Assembly: GCF_949628265.1 (NCBI RefSeq)
Contig: NC_088787.1
Location: forward strand, 36,444,844-36,508,843
Direction: 5' to 3'
Length of the DNA: 64,000 nucleotides
Origin: Cloeon dipterum
Lineage: Eukaryota > Arthropoda > Insecta > Ephemeroptera > Baetidae
Positions 1 to 11,322 of the stretch are shown here, piece after piece. The notes under the pieces are model-generated. The model had not been told where the DNA came from. It made no database searches and saw nothing but the letters and a program-made list of their open reading frames with translations. Positions within the stretch are counted from its first letter, which is position 1. The number at the start of each line of letters is the position of its first letter. A program made the translations under genes and the position numbers.

Positions 1-80
1 AATTGATGCTTGGGAAGGTCACACATAGGAAATAATGTCCAGATTCCGTCACTAAACACAAATATTTCACAACCAATAAT

Positions 81-1468
81 TAGGGATGTGCAAAACCGAA
101 TATCAATTATTTTTTCGTTTGCCTTTATGATGTTGGGACTATCAAATGAGTACAAATCATCAATTTTTAAGCATTTTGGCAGATTTTAGAAATCGATTAT
201 TTCATCCAAACCGACTATTTTTCGATTATCTCCCATTAAAAAGCGAATATTGTCTGATTTCTTATAAAGGGGATATTTTCCTCCATATTTGGTCGAAAGC
301 CACGCAATCCGCGAACGTGCAACAGTGTTTTAAGCATCAGAGAGGTTGCCAAAGCAAATTTTTTAAAGGAATCTTACAAAACAGATAATTTTTAAGCAAT
401 GAATCATTTAAATATATAGTAATTATTGCTTGAATATCTCAAATTTTTTATCTTTTAACAGTAATGTACGTGAGCAATGATTGATTTGCAATGTAATAAT
501 TTGTAAGGACCGCGTGAGGTAACCAGCAGTTGCAGAAAGTTGTTGTTACTTAAAGTATAACTAAAGATTGAATTGATTTATTTGTCTCTCAGCATGGTAA
601 TACATCAAGTGACGATCGTCTCACATGCATTCCATCTGATTGCAAACAACAAACACAAAAATACATAATACAGAAAAGAAAATTTTAAATTTACCCGTAA
701 TTGGAGAAAAGCTTAAATTTTTCCAAATTTGCGAGAAAATCGGCTATTAAGCTTGAATGTTAGACATATTCCCAGTCTAATCACTATATTGATTTGAAAT
801 TAGAGTTTATTTCACCAGAAAAGAAATTTAGATCATAAATCAGAATCACTTACCATTAATTGGACAGATCGTGACGAAAGGGATCAAAATTAAGCGAAAA
901 ACTCTGACAAACTCTATAATTTGTCGAGCAGTTATGCAATATCTGAACTTAAATTGTTTGACAGATCTGATTTCATTATTGCTCATTTTTGAAGTTGCTT
1001 TGTTCCAAAAACAATATATAGCCAACAATGCAAAAATATTTCCTCTTTAGCGGACTGTTAATTGTAAGTTCTACTTTAACTTTTTCACTCAAACAATTAT
1101 TTTTGTTTAAGTATTTTTACCTATCACTGTGACTATAATTAAATTTAACTTGTCTAAAAATAGTACTTAAACACGATTCAAACATTCCACAAGAGCTAAT
1201 TGTGATATAAAAATTTAAAATTGTTTTTGGCAAAATGTTACAAATTTATCCTTAACGAACTTCTTTTGCTTTTCAAATAAAAAAATTTGTATCATAGAAA
1301 AAAAAATAATCTATCGGCTATATAGGTACAGGAAACCACATATGAAACCGATTTTTTGATAGATAATTTGACTAGAAATCAATTATATAACCGATTATTT
1401 GCCTCTGAATTTCCGACTGTAATAATCGATTATTTCTTCGCCAAATCGACTATTTTTGCACATCCCTA
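81..1468. mobile_element. hAT-like non-autonomous DNA transposon
   Basis: A 15-bp terminal inverted repeat, TAGGGATGTGCAAAA, lies at 81-95 and its complement at 1454-1468. The 8 bases outside each end (ccaataat at 73-80, ccaatgaa at 1469-1476) agree at 6 of 8 positions, as expected for an aged 8-bp target duplication. This end sequence and duplication length are typical of hAT elements. The 1.39-kb interior is AT-rich and holds no transposase, so the copy is non-autonomous. Confidence 0.7.
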
Positions 1469-2184
1469 CCAATGAACTCTATTCAATTTCCGTTGCCTCA
1501 CTTCGCTCCGGCCTTCGAACTGCAAATCCGGAACTAATCGGACAACGGACTGAAATTTTACCGTATAAAATGCTGATGGACAACCGCGGATCATGTATGC
1601 AGCCTTTTCAGGGAAGAATTAGATACATTCTTGGAACACCTCCCAGCCATTTTAGGAGCAGCATTTTCATCAGGTAGGTCACAGATTGTAATAAGAAATT
1701 TTAGATAAGTTTTCATTTTCCCAATTTTAAATAAGAGAGGTTTGTTTCACTTCTTAAATTTTAACCATTGTTATTACCTAAAATTAAAACAGCCCGATAC
1801 GTTTTTTAGGTTGGACAGCTGTCTACCAACCGGCCGTTTACTTTTGCCGTGGACTCGTCGGGAACCTTTAGGCTCACTGAGCTTAATAAATCAGTGACTA
1901 AGCCAAGGTGCAGGATACTAAAGGCTGCAATCGGTGATCCTCCGGCGACAGGTAACTTTCTCCAACAAAATAGCTATTTCTGGAAATTCTTTGAATCATC
2001 AATATTTGTAAAATATTTTATTTATGGCGGACGTTTCGCAGGAAAAGGGCAAACTGACAACTCTGCTTTGATCGGCTCGCTCGCCTTCCTCTTGATCTCG
2101 AGCTGCACCTTCACCCTCTGGCTCACCCTGAGATTGAGAAAATTGCGAAATTCCAACGAGCAGCGCAACCCAGGCGCCGTGTAA
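1469..2184 (+). pseudogene. C-terminal exons of a predicted single-pass membrane protein, decayed
   Basis: Two exons join in frame: 1810-1951, starting VGQLSTNRPFTFAVDSSG, and 2042-2184, which encodes a hydrophobic helix (ALIGSLAFLLISSCTFTLW) followed by a basic stop-transfer stretch (RLRKLRN) and a TAA stop. Possible polyadenylation signals (aataaa) lie near 2311 and 2339. An upstream exon candidate at 1469-1673 carries a PY...GSC...PFQ pattern but is out of phase with the next exon, and the hAT element sits directly against it. The layout resembles the 3' half of the membrane gene inside the Polinton at 43.7-46.3 kb. I regard it as a possible decayed relative; the resemblance is weak. Confidence 0.4.
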
Positions 2185-2480
2185 ATTGAAATGCCGACTG
2201 TCCCGAATCCTGTCCCAACGGAAATGGTGGAACTGGAAATCAAAAATGATCTATACGGCGTCATCATGGCAGCGCCTCTTCATCAATGGCTGTGATTTGT
2301 TAAAATTCTTAAATAAACTTGTGCTTTTATGATGGCTAAATAAAAATACACTTTTAAGTTTGATCTGTATTTTTTTAGATTTTGCTCAACCGTAGATTTT
2401 ATAATTTTAATTGTTAGTTACCAATTTTGACATATTTTGCGCCCATCGAAATATTAAATTTCATTTTTGCGGGGTTTCCG
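2185..2480 (+). other. 3' flank of the membrane-protein fragment
   Basis: AT-rich sequence with two AATAAA-type signals and no open frame of interest. It is probably 3' UTR and intergenic sequence. Confidence 0.4.
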
Positions 2481-2858
2481 CCTTTGCCACAAATGAATTT
2501 TTATTATTAAAATTCGACCCTTGATCGCATCGTTGCCGTGGCTCACTCACGGTGGTGGCCCCAAACGCGGCAAGGACGGACCCCGCAGTTTCTTGTATAA
2601 CTCAACGAGTTTGCGGCTGCTGCCGCCTCTGCGCGGGCGAGTGTTGAACTGACAGCTAGGAAAGCAAAACCGCGGTGACTCATTTTCAGCGTGAAAGTCT
2701 AACTCGCGAGAGGCGAGTCGCAAACTCGCCAGCCAGCCGCTCCGCTCGCACACAACAACGAGAAGCCGCTGCCGCGAGTCGCGATTGTGCACGTCCGCGC
2801 GGCAACAGCCCTGGAAATTTTCTCGAGTTCTCTGACCAAATGTGAGATCAACTATTTG
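2480..2858 (+). promoter_or_regulatory. GC-rich promoter / non-coding 5' exon candidate of the NACHT gene
   Basis: A GC-rich island in AT-rich surroundings ends in a good donor (ctatttg|gtaagt, exon end 2858). The next acceptor (ccag at 3611-3614) opens the exon that contains the first ATG of the NACHT gene at 3644. This fits a non-coding first exon plus promoter followed by an intron of about 750 bp. The intron holds no convincing ORF. The long minus-strand frame here is compositional. Confidence 0.4.
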
Positions 2859-3643
2859 GTAAGTCAAATGTTTTTTTGGATAATTTGTTCCTGGCTTTGC
2901 AATTTCATATGTTTGTATCAAACGTTTTGATAGCATTATTGAGGTTAAATTATTAAAAATGCAAAATATTATCGCTATCAATAATAATTTACGGTTTTCT
3001 ATAAAATTAATGTATTGGGCTTTTCACTGAGTGCTCAGTAAAATAATTAAAGAAACACTTCAATAATTAATGGAATACATATTTAATTTTTAAGCTTATT
3101 TATCCTTATATAATTGCGTAATAAAATAATGTTCGCCGACTGCCAACTGCTGCGATAAGAGCGCGATTGCGGTAAAGCAGGTGGCCTTGAGAGCGGTTAT
3201 TGGACTTTTCGTGCGCGAGTCGCTCTCCTTCTTGCCATCCGCCGATCAGCCGTGCGGCAGATTGACACGCAGGATTAAAAACATTTAGCTTGCTGGCACC
3301 GATCACATAAAAAATGGCTATTAAACCGGCTGCCATTAAATAACGTTGGCCTGACCTTTTTACTCATTATAAATTTCTGGGAATATATTATAAAGTCGAA
3401 AGTTTTGAAAGTTAATTAATAAAATTTTAATAACGTTTGACGGGAGCTTCTTACGGTACCTCTTAAAAATCTTTCAAATATCAACATATAGAGTTTTTAT
3501 CATTATCTAAATAACCCAAATCATTTTTTGTTTAATTATTGTATGATAAATAGGAAATTTAACGAATGGAGAAATTTTCAATCAATTTATTGGCAACCTC
3601 AAATCTGTTACCAGGAAAATGACAAGATTTCTTCCTTCATAAA

Positions 3644-6600
3644 ATGGAAGAAGTGAAGAGGATTGTTGAGGAAGGTAAGGACCCTGTCAGGGCCCAACTG
3701 GCTTCCAACTTAGCAATACCCTGGATCTACTTTTTTCCATTTCGAGCAGAAACTATCACTGAAAAAAATTAATATAAATTCTCGCACATGTTAAACTGAT
3801 TGTTTTCCAAATTAAAGGCAAAAATACAATTTGCTATAAGCCCTTCCCACCCCCAAAGATCTGCGCGTCCTTTTGCCGGCCTTTAACTTAAAGTTGAATG
3901 TTTTTACCCAATCAATCATGCACGACATTGGATGTAATTAATGGTTTTTACTAATTATTTACAATTTCAGGGGGGAAAATGCCTGAAGGGCAAGCCAAAT
4001 TAGGATATTTCGTCTCCAAAGACCAAAATAGAACAAACGCAGAAAAGTAAAAAAATCCTGAAAATTATCCGATATATTTAATTAAAGAAATAATTCTCAG
4101 TGTTTGCGTGCTCATCGTCCACTACAACTTTGAAAACGCCAAAAACAAAAACTTGCATCGGAAAGGTTATGCTCAGGACGTAAAGAACCTGGAAAGAACC
4201 TCTAGAGTGAACCGGAACTGCAATTTTCGCAGTATTTTGTCACCGGAAAAAGGGAATTTGCTTCAACTTCTAGCCAATAAAGAAGAACTATTACGATTAT
4301 TCGGCTCTGCAGGTAAAACGAATATTTTAAATTTTTTGTATTTACCTTTATCAATTTTGCAGACGTTCCCTCCGTATTTGTGCTTTACATTCTTTCTCAC
4401 GGCTACAGAGATGGAATAATCTTCACAGACCGCTACCAGAACGAACACTCAGACAACTTTGTTTTCTTCACAACAGCGGAAATATTCGATTCCCTGAAAA
4501 GGCTGACTGGTTTCGAGGAATGTCTTATATTAATAAACTTTGGTGTAAGTTTCTAATAAATTGTCACCATTGCGTTATAATAATAATATCATAATTTATT
4601 GACAGCCATGCAGAGGGGAACTGGGAGACGAGGTCTTTAACGCAAACCACAAAAATATCCCTTTCAAGAACGAAAATTCTTGCCGTATCACATACAGTCC
4701 TTTAATAAAGAACATGGTTGTGTTTTTTTCAACGGTTGAAAGTAAGACTTTTTTCAATTAGTATTTTCTCTGACTTACAATAATTTCACAGCGACCAGGG
4801 CCAAGCGAAACCAGTCAGGAACAACTTTCGCCTTCCTTACGTGCCAGGTCTTAAATTCGCTTGAGCAGGACGAGAGTCTCATAAATGTCCTAACAACTAT
4901 TCAAAATGAGAGTCACAAATGTGTGGTCTTCGAGGGAAAAAAATACATTGGACAGACTCCAGAAGTGAAGTTGTTTTCCCAGGACAGAAGGTCTATCTTC
5001 TCAAAGTGAGTTTTCGTCATTTAACAAAATTTCCCCTTGAATTTTAAAATTTATTAACCTTATATGCTTTCAAATTATGTGCTAAAATTTGTGTTTCAGA
5101 AGTCATTCGCTATACTTGGCTCCCTCGACATCTGACGCAATGGGCATAAAAAATAAAAAGAAACGCGAGTTTTACTCTTGGAAATCGAGTTCAGGAGTCA
5201 ACTTGCGACACCGCCTTGCGTTCCTATTTTCCACAGAACCGAATGAACAGTTGAAAGAAATTAGAAGAGAGTTGTCCCAAAACCTAGATTTTGAAACCAG
5301 TGAGAGGTTACTCAGTGGAAAGCCGTGGGCGTCCATTAATGAAGGTTTTACTACTGATTTTATATAATTGCCTCAAATTATGCGATTCATGTTTCAGCCT
5401 CGAGGCTTTACTCCGATATTGGCTGCATTTTCCTATTTTTGCTTGGCCGACTCAGTGAAAACGAGGACACAAACGAAGTTTGCGTGCAAGTGGACAGCAG
5501 AGAAACTGCAGTATCAGAAATACTGCTTGAGTTCATCGGGCCGAAAAATGACCAGTGGATAGGAAATCCTAAAATATTATTCCTTGTGAACCAGGAAACG
5601 AGCTCATATGACTACGTAAGTGTGATTGGTATTTAGTTAATTTCGAAATATTTCCATAATGTTTAGACAATGTAGAAAACTCAGTATGTTTTTTTTAAAG
5701 GATATATCAAAAAAACCCAAAATGGAAATATCAGCAACAAACCACAGTGGATGGTTAGTCCTAGTTCTCCGCAACAATGGTAAATGTTTAAACGTCTCCA
5801 GATTCTTTAATTAGTCTATAATTTATCATCTAAATAGATGAACTACAAAAGCTGATCGAAATCTTCAAGGGGCAGGAGCTGAAAAAGGAGAAAAGTCTGC
5901 AAGAACTGCTCGCAAGTCTGCTAATTTCCGATTCAATAGAAAGTAGGGATTTGATTAACTCGACGCTCCAATATCTTCTTAATTTTCCAGACTGGCCTAG
6001 GTCTTTTGTCAAACTTAACTTTTCAGTGAAATGTTCTCAACAATCTCAAAAAGAGAACTTCAACTTTGACAGCTTGGTGAAAGAAACAGCAAGAAAAAAA
6101 CAAACTTGGATAATGAGTTCAGACGCAGGAACAGGAAAGACGACAATCCTCAGGGAAATGGCTTTTCAGCTCGGGAAACTTAATCCAGAAGTAAAAATTT
6201 TACGCATTTCCCTACCGAGTATTTCGTTCATCTCTCTCAAGCGGAATGTGACTGAGATTGAATTTCTGGCAAAAGCCACTCACAATTCGCAAGAGGAAAT
6301 CAGCAAAAGCATTGAAAACAAGCAATGTGTTGTCTTTCTTGATGGGTATGATGAAATCCATCCTGAAAATCAAGAAAAAATGCTGAAAGTTATCGATGCT
6401 TTAGAAAAGAAGCAGATATCCGTATGGATTGGAACGAGACCTCACGCAGCGGAAGCAATCCAAAAGCGGATATCAAAAGCTGTTTTAGTAAAGATTGATC
6501 CCTTAGATGAGGAGCAGCAAATCGAGTTGTTTCAGCAAGAGACGGGAAATACTAAAGGCGATTACGAGGAATTCATCAAGAACTTTACATCAAAGGACAT

Positions 6601-7894
6601 CTTGGAAAATCCTTTGCACCTCTCTTTGGTTGCTAAGTACGGGGCAGAAGGAAACTTGTTTCAAATCTACGACCAGGTTGTGCGACACAAAGTGGAAGAC
6701 TCTCTGATCAGGAATGGATACGACAAGAACAACAAAGTCAAATTTCAAGAGGAAATTGACATAGCTTTCAAACGTCTTCAACAGATTGCAAGTTGCCACA
6801 TCAGAGGAGTTGAACTAATAGGTGAAAATATAAAAGACCTAGAAAAATTAAACTGCTATGGCATTGCCTCGTTTGAGAACAACAAGATGATTTTCCTTCA
6901 TCAGACTTTCGCCGAATTTCTTGCAGCTCAGCATTTCCTTCGTAAAATCGAGGATTGTGACGAATGCGATTTCCAAACCGGTACTGAAGATCTTGCAAAT
7001 TTCTTTTTAGGGGAATGGCATCTTGGGTTCCGACATTTTGTCGATCTTTTCTATTCCACAGTGTTGACTGACGAGGAAATGGTAGAAGAGCACAGAGCAT
7101 CAATACTTCCAATCGTGAAGGTGGACCCAGATAAGTTCTTGGAATGTATTGCTCGCAATGGCTGTGTAAATATTTTCAAAATGATTTATCCAATCATCAC
7201 CTTCAGTCAAAATCTAGTGGAAAATTGTGTTTCTTTTGCAAAGAATTGGTCTCTTTTGGACAGTGAAGAAAAAATTGCAATCATGCTGCTTGACACCGAC
7301 TTAATGAACAGTGACAGTGAGTTGCTAATAATGATGCCTTCCTTGTTGAAGTCAATAGCTGAAAGAAACGCAACTCGATTCTTTGAGAAGTTGAAGACAA
7401 AATATCCTAGATTGCCAGAGATGATCCGCTCTAGAAAACTGAAAAGAGAGGCTGGAGTGATTGCAGCAAGAAAGAATCACGGCGAAATCCTTATTCTACT
7501 GCTGCAGAACGGTGTCGACACAGATATTATCGAAATATTCTGCGGAAACGCCCTATATTCTGCTATTACACACGGAGCTCTAAAGTGCGTGGAAATATTG
7601 CTGAGGCATGGTGCGAAATTGGCAATCGATTCATATTACGAAATCTGGGACCCATTGATGGTGGCTGTTAAAGTAAATGACCTAGAGCTGGTCAAATACT
7701 TTTTTGAGGAAAATTTTACTGGACTGAAACGCAGCAATGATACATTCGAAATCAATGAAGTACAAGCAAATTTGAATGCTTTCCACTTTGCTACTAAAAT
7801 AGGGCGCAAAGAAATCGCAAAATTTTTTATAGAAAAAAGCCCAAGTTTTAAAATGTGGAAAATGGCAATGAAAGAAGTCTTTTACAAAGTTTAG
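3644..7894 (+). CDS. Caspase-like / pseudocaspase-like / NACHT / ankyrin protein (NLR-type STAND NTPase), N-terminal and central part
   Basis: Ten exons join in phase: 3644-3674, 3971-4046, 4101-4312, 4363-4544, 4606-4741, 4792-5005, 5100-5344, 5398-5615, 5701-5779 and 5838-7894. The first part reads as peptidase C14: a caspase-like His in ILSHGYRDG, a Cys in FGPCRGE, and a small-subunit-like SGTTFAFLTCQVL. A second caspase-like stretch follows (WIGNPKILFLVNQE, SGWLVLVLRNN) without the His or Cys, so it is probably a pseudo-protease. Then comes a NACHT domain with Walker A SDAGTGKTT (about 6119), Walker B VVFLDGYDEI (about 6332) and the NACHT-typical HQTFAEFLAAQHFL, followed by about four ankyrin repeats. 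Family knowledge suggests a cytosolic sensor whose NTPase oligomerises to activate the protease; ligand and targets are unknown. The frame ends at TAG 7892-7894 while ankyrin coding resumes in another frame at 7915. Confidence 0.8.
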
Positions 7895-7914
7895 CAAAAA
7901 AAGGATAATTAGAA

Positions 7915-9432
7915 ATGTGTCAATGGCTTGTTGACGAAGCAGTGGTTGACGTCAACATTTTACGACCAAGTGGAGAACCAACTGATTGGTCAATGGATAA
8001 TAATTTCGACATGGACCATTTCTTAATTCTGCAGAAGAGTGACATTAACATGGCAGATGAAAGAGGAAAAACTGCTCTTCACTGCGCTGCGGAACATGGA
8101 TATCTTGAGCGTGTTGAAGAGTTGATCCAATCTGGCGCAAATATTCGAGCTGTAGACGAAAATGGATGGAATGCATTTCATTTTGCTTGCAAAAGTGAAA
8201 GTGAACATCATGAAAAAGTGATTCGATTGTTGCACAGCACGGATAGTCAGCTGGCCAAGGATAAAACCAAAAGCGGGCAAACAGGGCTGCATATTCTTCT
8301 GCAAGTCAGCAATTTCTCTGTTGAGAAAGCGCGTTTCCTGGTCGAAGATATTGGAGTTGACGTACGAGCAGAAGACAATAAAGGCCGCACCGTGTTGCGT
8401 ATTGCACATTGCAAAGGAAGAAAGGTTGACTATTTGATGAGAAAAGATATCAACCTGGAAGTCAAAAACAAACGAGGGCTAACGTGCCTTCATCTAGCCG
8501 CGTTAATGGGCGATTTAGAGGCCTTACAAACTTGGATAGATCTTGGTGGAGACTTGAATGTGGTAGACAATGAAAGATTGACTGCGTTACATATTGCCGC
8601 TAAAAGAGGTCATTTGCAATTTGTGAAAATGCTTTTAGCCTATCAGGCCGAGGTAGCAAGAAATCCAGACATTGGTGAGGGATCTGTTGGATCAGCACTG
8701 AAAGAGGACGTGAGAGTGAACACATGTGACAATCGAGGAAGGACACCTCTGCACCTTGCTGCTGAATCAGGAAATGTTGATTTGGTAAAATTATTAATTG
8801 AAAATGACGCAGATTTAACTCTAACAAACATCCAAGGAAAAAATGCATTACACTTTGCTATCAAGGACGAAAAAGTTTTACGACTCATGAACGAGAAGAA
8901 CGGATCTCTTGTGAAACAGCGATTAAAAGACGGAAACACATCTCTGCACCTGGCATTGGAATCCAATAATGTAGGGGACGATGGCATCATACGCTGGATT
9001 TTAGAGCAAGGCAACATCGATTTGAATGCGAAAAATGATTTTGGCGATACACCACTTATACTGGCTTGCAAACGTATGAAATGGAGTGTCTCCGAAATGC
9101 TGCTGACCAGAAATGTTGAGGTCAATGTCTCGAACAAGAAGGGAAAAACCGCAATGCACTACGCCGCAAAAAAAGGAAACTTGTCTTTAGTGAAGCTGAT
9201 GCAAGGAAAAGGTGCGGATTTTACTCTAACAGACAACAAAGGATTGAACACCTTGCACAGAGCAATGGTTAACTTCGAGATATTTTTATTTCTTCACTAT
9301 TTGGCCATAAGGTCTTGCTGCTGCATTGAATTAATAAATTGGCTAGTTGAACAATGTCAAGTTGACTTAAATTTGGCAAATAGTGAGGGTGAGACACCCC
9401 TTCTACTGGCTTGCAAGATGAGAGGCTGCCCA
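7915..9432 (+). pseudogene. Ankyrin-repeat continuation of the NACHT protein, 3' truncated
   Basis: This frame resumes in the middle of an ankyrin repeat (CQWLVDEAVVDVN) only 20 bp after the preceding stop and encodes about 13 further repeats (for example GRTPLHLAAESGNVDLVKLL). The gap is far too short for a spliceosomal intron, so the two parts are one gene broken by a stop and frame change in an A-rich run. Homology stops abruptly after the LLLACK of the last repeat near 9432, where minus-strand retroelement sequence begins. The original C-terminus and poly(A) site are therefore missing. Whether the break is real or an assembly error in the homopolymer cannot be decided here. Confidence 0.75.
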
Positions 9433-9635
9433 GAATTCACGTCCTGACGTTTGGGTACCACCGGGTCCTTGACAATGGGATGATTTGGTCCCCCTTTTGG
9501 CGCCCCGTGGCCTTTGCCGACAGAAGGTGTAGCTTGCGGGACTCTGCTATCGACGTGGCGCTTTTTCCGCAGATCTTCTTCGACTAAGTCTGTCTGCTCG
9601 ACCTCCAGGGTAAGCACGTCACTCATGTTGAACAT
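9430..9635 (-). pseudogene. Possible gag N-terminal fragment
   Basis: The minus-strand ORF begins MFNMSDVLTLEVEQTDLVEE and is cut at the ankyrin junction; its last residues as read through are antisense ankyrin sequence. The gag assignment rests only on its place downstream of the LTR candidate. No zinc knuckle is visible in the retained part. Confidence 0.25.
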
Positions 9636-9659
9636 CGTGAAGAATTTGGTCGCAACCTA

Positions 9660-10184
9660 GATTTAGCGTGCGGTGTTTGCTACTTGCGAGCTGTTTTCCC
9701 TTTTCCCGTAGCGTCGCGCATGCGGCATGAACCGGTCAATTTTTTTCCCCAGTTGTGCTCATCACTATAACCGGTATCGCTGGGAGTTTGCTGTGTGGCT
9801 TCATCATGTTGTGGTAATTTAACTGGCCTAAAAAACTGGTTTAGGGTAGAATCCAAACACGCGGCACGCCCCTTTATCGTCCTTATTGTTGTTTTGATCT
9901 TTATCCATTCGACTAGGGGATCTCGGCAGAACTATAATTACAGTTTGGCATATTTAAATATTGTTGGAACACACGACAAATAAAATAAAACACAATCTAT
10001 CAACAGTTTGAAAATGTAAATTTGCAGGTGAGATGCGTCACATATAGCGATTTGGCTCCTTAACTACCTTACGGAGCTCGTACCGCGGATTATTGCGCAC
10101 TCGCTCAGTCGCCGGGTCTTCTCGAGCGTCCGCGGATACGGCATTCCGGCGGCCGTCCGTCCGCCTCAGCCGCAGCCGTCCTCT
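9660..10184 (-). other. Non-coding stretch, candidate Gypsy LTR and integrase 3' tail
   Basis: No convincing gene. Read on the minus strand, sequence from about 10040 starts TGTGACGC and runs to just before the gag-like ATG. The matching second LTR is not in the window, so the assignment cannot be confirmed. Confidence 0.3.
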
Positions 10185-11312
10185 TTAGCCTCCCCGAATA
10201 TCGGTGTCGCTGCCTATCCGTCCTCTTCGTGGCACAGGTATTCTTGATTTTTTTCTTCCAGGGTGAAGTTCTTCTAACTCTTGTTGCAGGACGTGTTCCA
10301 ACGCTCCTGATGCTTGATGTTGCCCTTCTGCGCCGTTACTGTTGTTTTTTCCCTGCTCAGCTGAGCCTGCGTTACGGGCGCCCTGGGCCGCGTGTTCCTC
10401 TCGACGTTGCCAGCCTTGAAGCGTTGGCCTCAGATGTCCAATTTTCCGCAGATGTCGCGCATGGTTGAAGAAACAGCGCTGTGAATCCAGGTCCATCAGG
10501 TTGTAGGTGACTCGACCTGTTTTTTCCAGGACCAGAAAAGGCCCCTTCCATCTGTCCCCCAACTTCTTTTTATTAGTTACTTTTATCATAACGTGATCTC
10601 CTTGATACAGCTCCTCTCCAGGGTTATCATCGTCCGCTTGTTGCCATACAAGATGCCTTTTCCAGAGGTCTGCGCGATGAGCGTCTTCCTGGGCCATCTG
10701 TAGTCTTTCCCTGAGGATCTTGACATAGTGATGCTCATCCTGGACGTCTTCGAAAACTTGACTGCATACTGGAGCGACCTCCTTGTCCCAGGGTAACAGC
10801 ATCTCTCTTCCCGTCATCAGGAATGCTGGGGAATGCCCTGTGGTTGAATGTTTACTTGCTCGTAGTGCCAATAATGCGAAAGGTAACATTTTATCCCAGT
10901 TCTCACACCGGGGCCTGCTGACAAAATCTGCAATTACGTCGACTAAACCTTTATGCGCCGCTTCCACCACATTTGCGCGCGGGTTATTGGAAGACGTAAA
11001 TGTGTGCTTGACCCCCAGTAAACCGCAGACCTCGCTAAACAAGTCAGACTTAAAGTTAGAGCCATTATCCGTTATAATTTCTTGAATTGCACCATACCGA
11101 CAAACTACTTGCTCGATCAACGACTGAACCACAGTCTTTGCTTTCTGATCTGGGATTGCCGCGGCCTCAACGAATTTTGTAAACGCCTCCAGCATTGTGA
11201 GGATATATTTGTTGCCGGTCTCTGACTCTGGGAAAGGGCCCACCACGTCTATGTACCAGCGCTTGCCTACCGAGCCTGGTGCGAATGACATTTGCTGTTG
11301 AACCTGAGACAA
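10185..11312 (-). CDS. Gypsy-type retrotransposon integrase, partial pol
   Basis: The 375-residue frame contains an rve/DDE integrase core: first Asp in YIDVVGPFP, second in TDNGSNFKS about 60 residues later, and Glu in NPRANVVEAAHKGL. After the core comes a Gypsy-like C-terminal region with a GDRWKGPFLVLEKTG motif of the kind that precedes a chromodomain-like tail. Protease, RT and RNase H, which should lie upstream (higher coordinates), are absent because the sequence switches to a LINE fragment at about 11313. It is a truncated remnant and cannot transpose on its own. Confidence 0.8.
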   Translation of the reverse strand: MSQVQQQMSFAPGSVGKRWYIDVVGPFPESETGNKYILTMLEAFTKFVEAAAIPDQKAKTVVQSLIEQVVCRYGAIQEIITDNGSNFKSDLFSEVCGLLGVKHTFTSSNNPRANVVEAAHKGLVDVIADFVSRPRCENWDKMLPFALLALRASKHSTTGHSPAFLMTGREMLLPWDKEVAPVCSQVFEDVQDEHHYVKILRERLQMAQEDAHRADLWKRHLVWQQADDDNPGEELYQGDHVMIKVTNKKKLGDRWKGPFLVLEKTGRVTYNLMDLDSQRCFFNHARHLRKIGHLRPTLQGWQRREEHAAQGARNAGSAEQGKNNSNGAEGQHQASGALEHVLQQELEELHPGRKKSRIPVPRRGRIGSDTDIRGG

Positions 11313-11322
11313 CCTACACCGG

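Larger units (their letters stand above)
9430..11312 (-). mobile_element. Gypsy-type LTR retrotransposon fragments (integrase, LTR candidate, gag start candidate)
   Basis: On the minus strand the order is integrase (11312 to 10185), about 380 bp of non-coding sequence that could be an LTR (about 10040 to 9660, beginning TGTGACGC), then a short ORF starting at 9635 that could be the N-terminus of gag. Integrase-LTR-gag is the order at the junction of two tandem copies. The block is joined to ankyrin coding sequence on one side and to a LINE fragment on the other, so it is heavily rearranged. No target duplication was identified. Confidence 0.5.

Noticed and set aside
2547-2981. Arg/Pro-rich minus-strand protein
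   Set aside because: The open frame follows GC composition of a probable promoter and 5' exon; no family resemblance.
7895-7914. Intron joining the two ankyrin frames
   Set aside because: A GT...AG pair spans about 24 bp, far below the minimum for spliceosomal introns; the other introns of the gene are about 50 bp or longer.
8643-9137. Minus-strand ORF over the ankyrin repeats
   Set aside because: Antisense shadow; the plus strand carries clear repeat periodicity.
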